A DNA stretch of 7,034 bases from the NCBI GenBank assembly GCA_964509695.1, contig CAZDXN010000030.1, forward strand, positions 1-7,034, given 5' to 3'. The stretch comes from 2-01-FULL-50-23 sp964509695. GTDB lineage: Bacteria > Patescibacteriota > Microgenomatia > UBA1400 > MFAQ01. The notes under the pieces were generated by a model, which ran no database searches, was not told the DNA's origin, and worked only from the letters and a program-made list of their open reading frames with translations. Shown one piece after another: positions 5,715-7,034 of this stretch. Every line of letters starts with the position of its first letter. Positions within the stretch are counted from its first letter, which is position 1. Made by a program: the position numbers and the translations under genes.

Positions 5715-6128
5715 TTATCTCCGCCTGCCGCCGCTCGACGAACTACTAGAACCACCTCTATTCCTACCGCCACCACCCGACGAACTGGAACTTGATGAAC
5801 CGCCGCTCGACGAACTACTAGAACCACCCCCACCCTTTACCGTTTCACCACCCCCGCCACCCGACGAACTGGAACTCGATGAACTACTTGAAGCCCCGGG
5901 CCTACCACCACACTCAACCGCTATCCAATCAGCGCAAGTATGGGCATAGCTTCGACACGCCTGAATACATCCTCCACAAAAAATCGGCGCATCTGAGGGG
6001 CACGAGGCTCTCGATTGAGGGTCGCCCTGAAATCTACCAATCTGACTCGCTATGACGATGACTATTGCCACCAAAAGCGCCACAATAATGCCCTTCACTA
6101 CCAACCCCTTCTTCGCCTTCTTTTTCAT
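5715..6128 (-). CDS. Small membrane-anchored six-Cys protein with Ser/Gly-rich tail
   Basis: This 137-residue protein belongs to no named family I recognise. Residues 1-12 are basic and 9-28 form a TM segment or signal anchor. IASQIGRFQGDPQSRAS (26-42) is the juxtamembrane signature shared with the two larger neighbours. One compact module with six Cys (43, 51, 54, 58, 65, 73; spacing C-x7-C-x2-C-x3-C-x6-C-x7-C) could form three disulfides outside the cell. The rest is low complexity: serine runs at 80-89, 103-108, 111-117 and 127-132 set in Gly-rich stretches, with basic residues in G-R-N-R-G-G and a final R-R-R. It looks like a minimal version of the 865-residue protein: anchor, one Cys module and Ser linker. 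Its own promoter block lies upstream at 6141-6169. The basic tail could bind an anionic surface, but this is only a guess. Confidence 0.75.
   Translation of the reverse strand: MKKKAKKGLVVKGIIVALLVAIVIVIASQIGRFQGDPQSRASCPSDAPIFCGGCIQACRSYAHTCADWIAVECGGRPGASSSSSSSSSSGGGGGETVKGGGGSSSSSSGGSSSSSSSGGGGRNRGGSSSSSSGGRRR
5728..5884 (-). repeat. Overlapping direct repeats in the Ser/Gly tail of the 137-residue gene
   Basis: A 29-bp segment at 5728-5756 is repeated identically at 5800-5828, an offset of 72 bp. Another at 5773-5800 recurs at 5857-5884 (offset 84 bp) with one mismatch. Both offsets are multiples of three, so whole Ser-Gly blocks were duplicated in frame. The near-identity points to recent expansion, unlike the scrambled 55-serine tract of the 191-residue gene. 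Confidence 0.8.
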
Positions 6129-6140
6129 TCAGTTACTAAC

Positions 6141-6169
6141 CTACGTCTCCAAATAATACCAAAAACAAA
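6141..6169 (-). promoter_or_regulatory. Duplicated upstream block, copy 1 (before the 137-residue gene)
   Basis: This 29-bp block matches 7004-7032 at 28 of 29 positions, with 20 bp exact in a row, and sits at the same distance from its ATG. On the coding strand it reads T-rich, then GGTATTATTTGGAGACGTAG. TATTAT (6158-6153) is a likely -10 box, here in extended form (TGG before it), with no convincing -35. The GGAG inside is 18 nt from the ATG, too far for a Shine-Dalgarno, so promoter or regulator binding is the better reading. Confidence 0.55.
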
Positions 6170-6184
6170 CAGACCTACACGCAC

Positions 6185-6991
6185 TCACTTCTTCACACAG
6201 CATCTATTAAAATTATTGCAATCGTACTGTCCGAGATTGTTGTTCGTCTCAGATGACGAACAGACAAGTTTACAAGATCCTCCGCTTCCATAACAAAGGC
6301 TACCATTTTTGCCACAAAGGGTTTCTCCTTTATAAACGTAGGAGCGCCCACTGCAACATGATCGATCCAAATATGGATATGTATCAGGGTATCCGTCCGG
6401 AATACATGAAGTACTAGTTGGCTTAGGTGACGGTACCGCCGTCGTAGACGGTTTAGGTGACGGTACCGCCGTCACCGTTGGTGCTTTTGTTGGAACGGGA
6501 GTTGTCGAGGTAGAGGGGCTCCAACCACAATTATTAGGTTGAGTCACCACGTAACAATTTCCGCGTGTGCCGTCCGACGCGTTGCATGGACCGGGATTGC
6601 ACCTGCCCTTACAAATACTATTTGACGAATTGCCATCACAACCTCCACCCCCGCCACCGGTTCCACCACTTCCTTGACAAGAAGCAGAGCCGCCAGTACT
6701 CTCTCCGCCGATACAAGTCTTTCCGCTGGCCGCACAATCTTGAATTTCATTCCACCAGCCCGAACAGTTCCCCGGGGTACCACTTATACCGCAGGTAAAC
6801 AACTTCGATCCATTACAACCACTTTGTCCGGGGAAAGCCCAGTCGCATTTACACGAATCATCGGCCCTGCTTCCCAGATATCCCTTAAACATTCCAAGTT
6901 GAGACGCTAAGGCAATTACCGCGCCCAGGAGAAACAAAACTACCACTCCGCCGATAATCAGCTTCCTCTGCTCTCTTTTTTTCTTGTTCAT
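6185..6991 (-). CDS. Membrane-anchored Cys-rich surface protein with Thr/Pro-rich linker
   Basis: This 268-residue protein has no named family. Residues 1-10 are basic (MNKKKREQRK) and 11-30 are a TM segment or signal anchor. LASQLGMFKGYLGSRAD (28-44) is the signature shared with the neighbours. There are 24 Cys in three parts. The first (47-105) holds the CKC pair and Trp residues. The second (118-157) contains CKGRCNPGPC, G-N-C-Y-V-V and N-N-C-G-W, and is homologous to residues 226-263 of the 865-residue protein. The third (196-265) contains S-C-C, then D-C-N-N-F-N-R-C-C near the end, similar to the D-C-N-x-E-T-C-C element (387-394) of the large protein. Parts two and three are joined by a Thr/Pro/Ser/Ala linker (160-195) with a tandem 10-residue repeat. 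It lacks long serine runs, so the two linker types appear interchangeable. An adhesin or coat role is inferred only. The copy 2 upstream block supports this start. Confidence 0.78.
   Translation of the reverse strand: MNKKKREQRKLIIGGVVVLFLLGAVIALASQLGMFKGYLGSRADDSCKCDWAFPGQSGCNGSKLFTCGISGTPGNCSGWWNEIQDCAASGKTCIGGESTGGSASCQGSGGTGGGGGGCDGNSSNSICKGRCNPGPCNASDGTRGNCYVVTQPNNCGWSPSTSTTPVPTKAPTVTAVPSPKPSTTAVPSPKPTSTSCIPDGYPDTYPYLDRSCCSGRSYVYKGETLCGKNGSLCYGSGGSCKLVCSSSETNNNLGQYDCNNFNRCCVKK
6423..6473 (-). repeat. 30-bp tandem repeat coding the AVPSPKPSTT linker
   Basis: A 21-bp exact match (6423-6443 and 6453-6473) at an offset of 30 bp gives two copies of a ten-residue unit, AVPSPKP followed by S-T-T or T-S-T. 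It lengthens the proline/threonine linker of the 268-residue protein in frame. Confidence 0.85.
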
Positions 6992-7003
6992 ATTGCAAAT
7001 AGT

Positions 7004-7032
7004 CTACGTCTCCAAATAATACCGAAAACAAA
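7004..7032 (-). promoter_or_regulatory. Duplicated upstream block, copy 2 (before the 268-residue gene)
   Basis: This is the partner of 6141-6169. The -10 candidate TATTAT is at 7021-7016, 24 nt from the ATG as in copy 1. The preceding base pair is CG where copy 1 has TG, so the extended -10 is not conserved. Any -35 box would lie beyond the window edge. The 12 bp between block and start codon differ from copy 1, so the match is confined to the block. Confidence 0.55.
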
Positions 7033-7034
7033 TA

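Noticed and set aside
6147..6150. GGAG as the Shine-Dalgarno of the 137-residue gene (likewise 7010-7013 for the 268-residue gene)
   Set aside because: It is 18 nt from the ATG in both cases and no in-frame alternative start lies closer, so it is better seen as part of the duplicated promoter block.
6544..6910. Three short open frames over the 268-residue gene (6544-6783 minus, 6565-6798 and 6674-6910 plus)
   Set aside because: All are embedded in the Cys-rich gene in other frames, without promoters or motifs.
3053..6991. CRISPR array or other regularly spaced repeat array
   Set aside because: The repeats here are in-frame coding duplications with unequal spacing; there are no uniform repeats with unique spacers.

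Overview
The window looks like an accessory, surface-protein locus of a Patescibacteria (CPR) bacterium, most likely from the Microgenomates side. That placement is an inference. It rests on single-pass membrane proteins with a short Lys-rich N-terminus, Cys-rich and Ser/Thr/Pro-rich exteriors, a C-terminal beta-type domain of a style common in that group, tight gene packing, and starts without a usual Shine-Dalgarno. No RNA gene, CRISPR array, transposase or phage gene is visible.

Layout from left to right. At 1-203 (minus) is the N-terminal part of an FAD/NAD(P)-binding oxidoreductase that runs off the left edge. A 35-bp divergent gap separates it from a 402-residue GT-C type membrane glycosyltransferase at 239-1447 (plus). 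That gene overlaps, tail to tail by 20 bp, a 340-residue isoprenylcysteine/phospholipid methyltransferase-like membrane protein at 1428-2450 (minus). Upstream of the methyltransferase on the minus strand are two tightly spaced genes. One encodes a 191-residue protein with an uninterrupted run of 55 serines (2460-3035). The other encodes an 865-residue Pro-rich/TM/Cys-rich modular protein (3053-5650). These three minus-strand genes have gaps of 17 and 9 bp and probably form one operon. It would be driven by a good sigma70-type promoter at 5672-5700 and may end at a hairpin/T-tract at 1421-1463. Further right are two separately promoted minus-strand genes for 137- and 268-residue proteins (5715-6128 and 6185-6991).

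The striking content is a set of four neighbouring membrane-anchored surface proteins. Each has a basic N-terminus, one TM segment and a juxtamembrane segment ending in Arg-Ala-(Ser/Asp). In three of them this segment reads A-x-Q-(L/I)-G-x-F-x-G. Cys-rich modules follow, joined by two linker types: serine homopolymers, usually flanked by Gly-Gly, and Thr/Pro/Ala-rich mucin-like stretches. The serine runs use all six serine codons in mixed order, so they are maintained as protein sequence and not as a simple DNA repeat. The 137- and 268-residue genes share an almost identical 29-bp block at exactly the same distance from their start codons, which suggests a common promoter or regulator. An 87-bp palindromic dispersed-type repeat lies in frame inside the 865-residue gene.

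Working idea (inference): this is a cassette for an extracellular stalk or adhesin-like coat. The serine tracts would be flexible spacers and possible O-glycosylation targets, and the GT-C enzyme next door would be a candidate sugar transferase. Nothing in the sequence proves that functional link.
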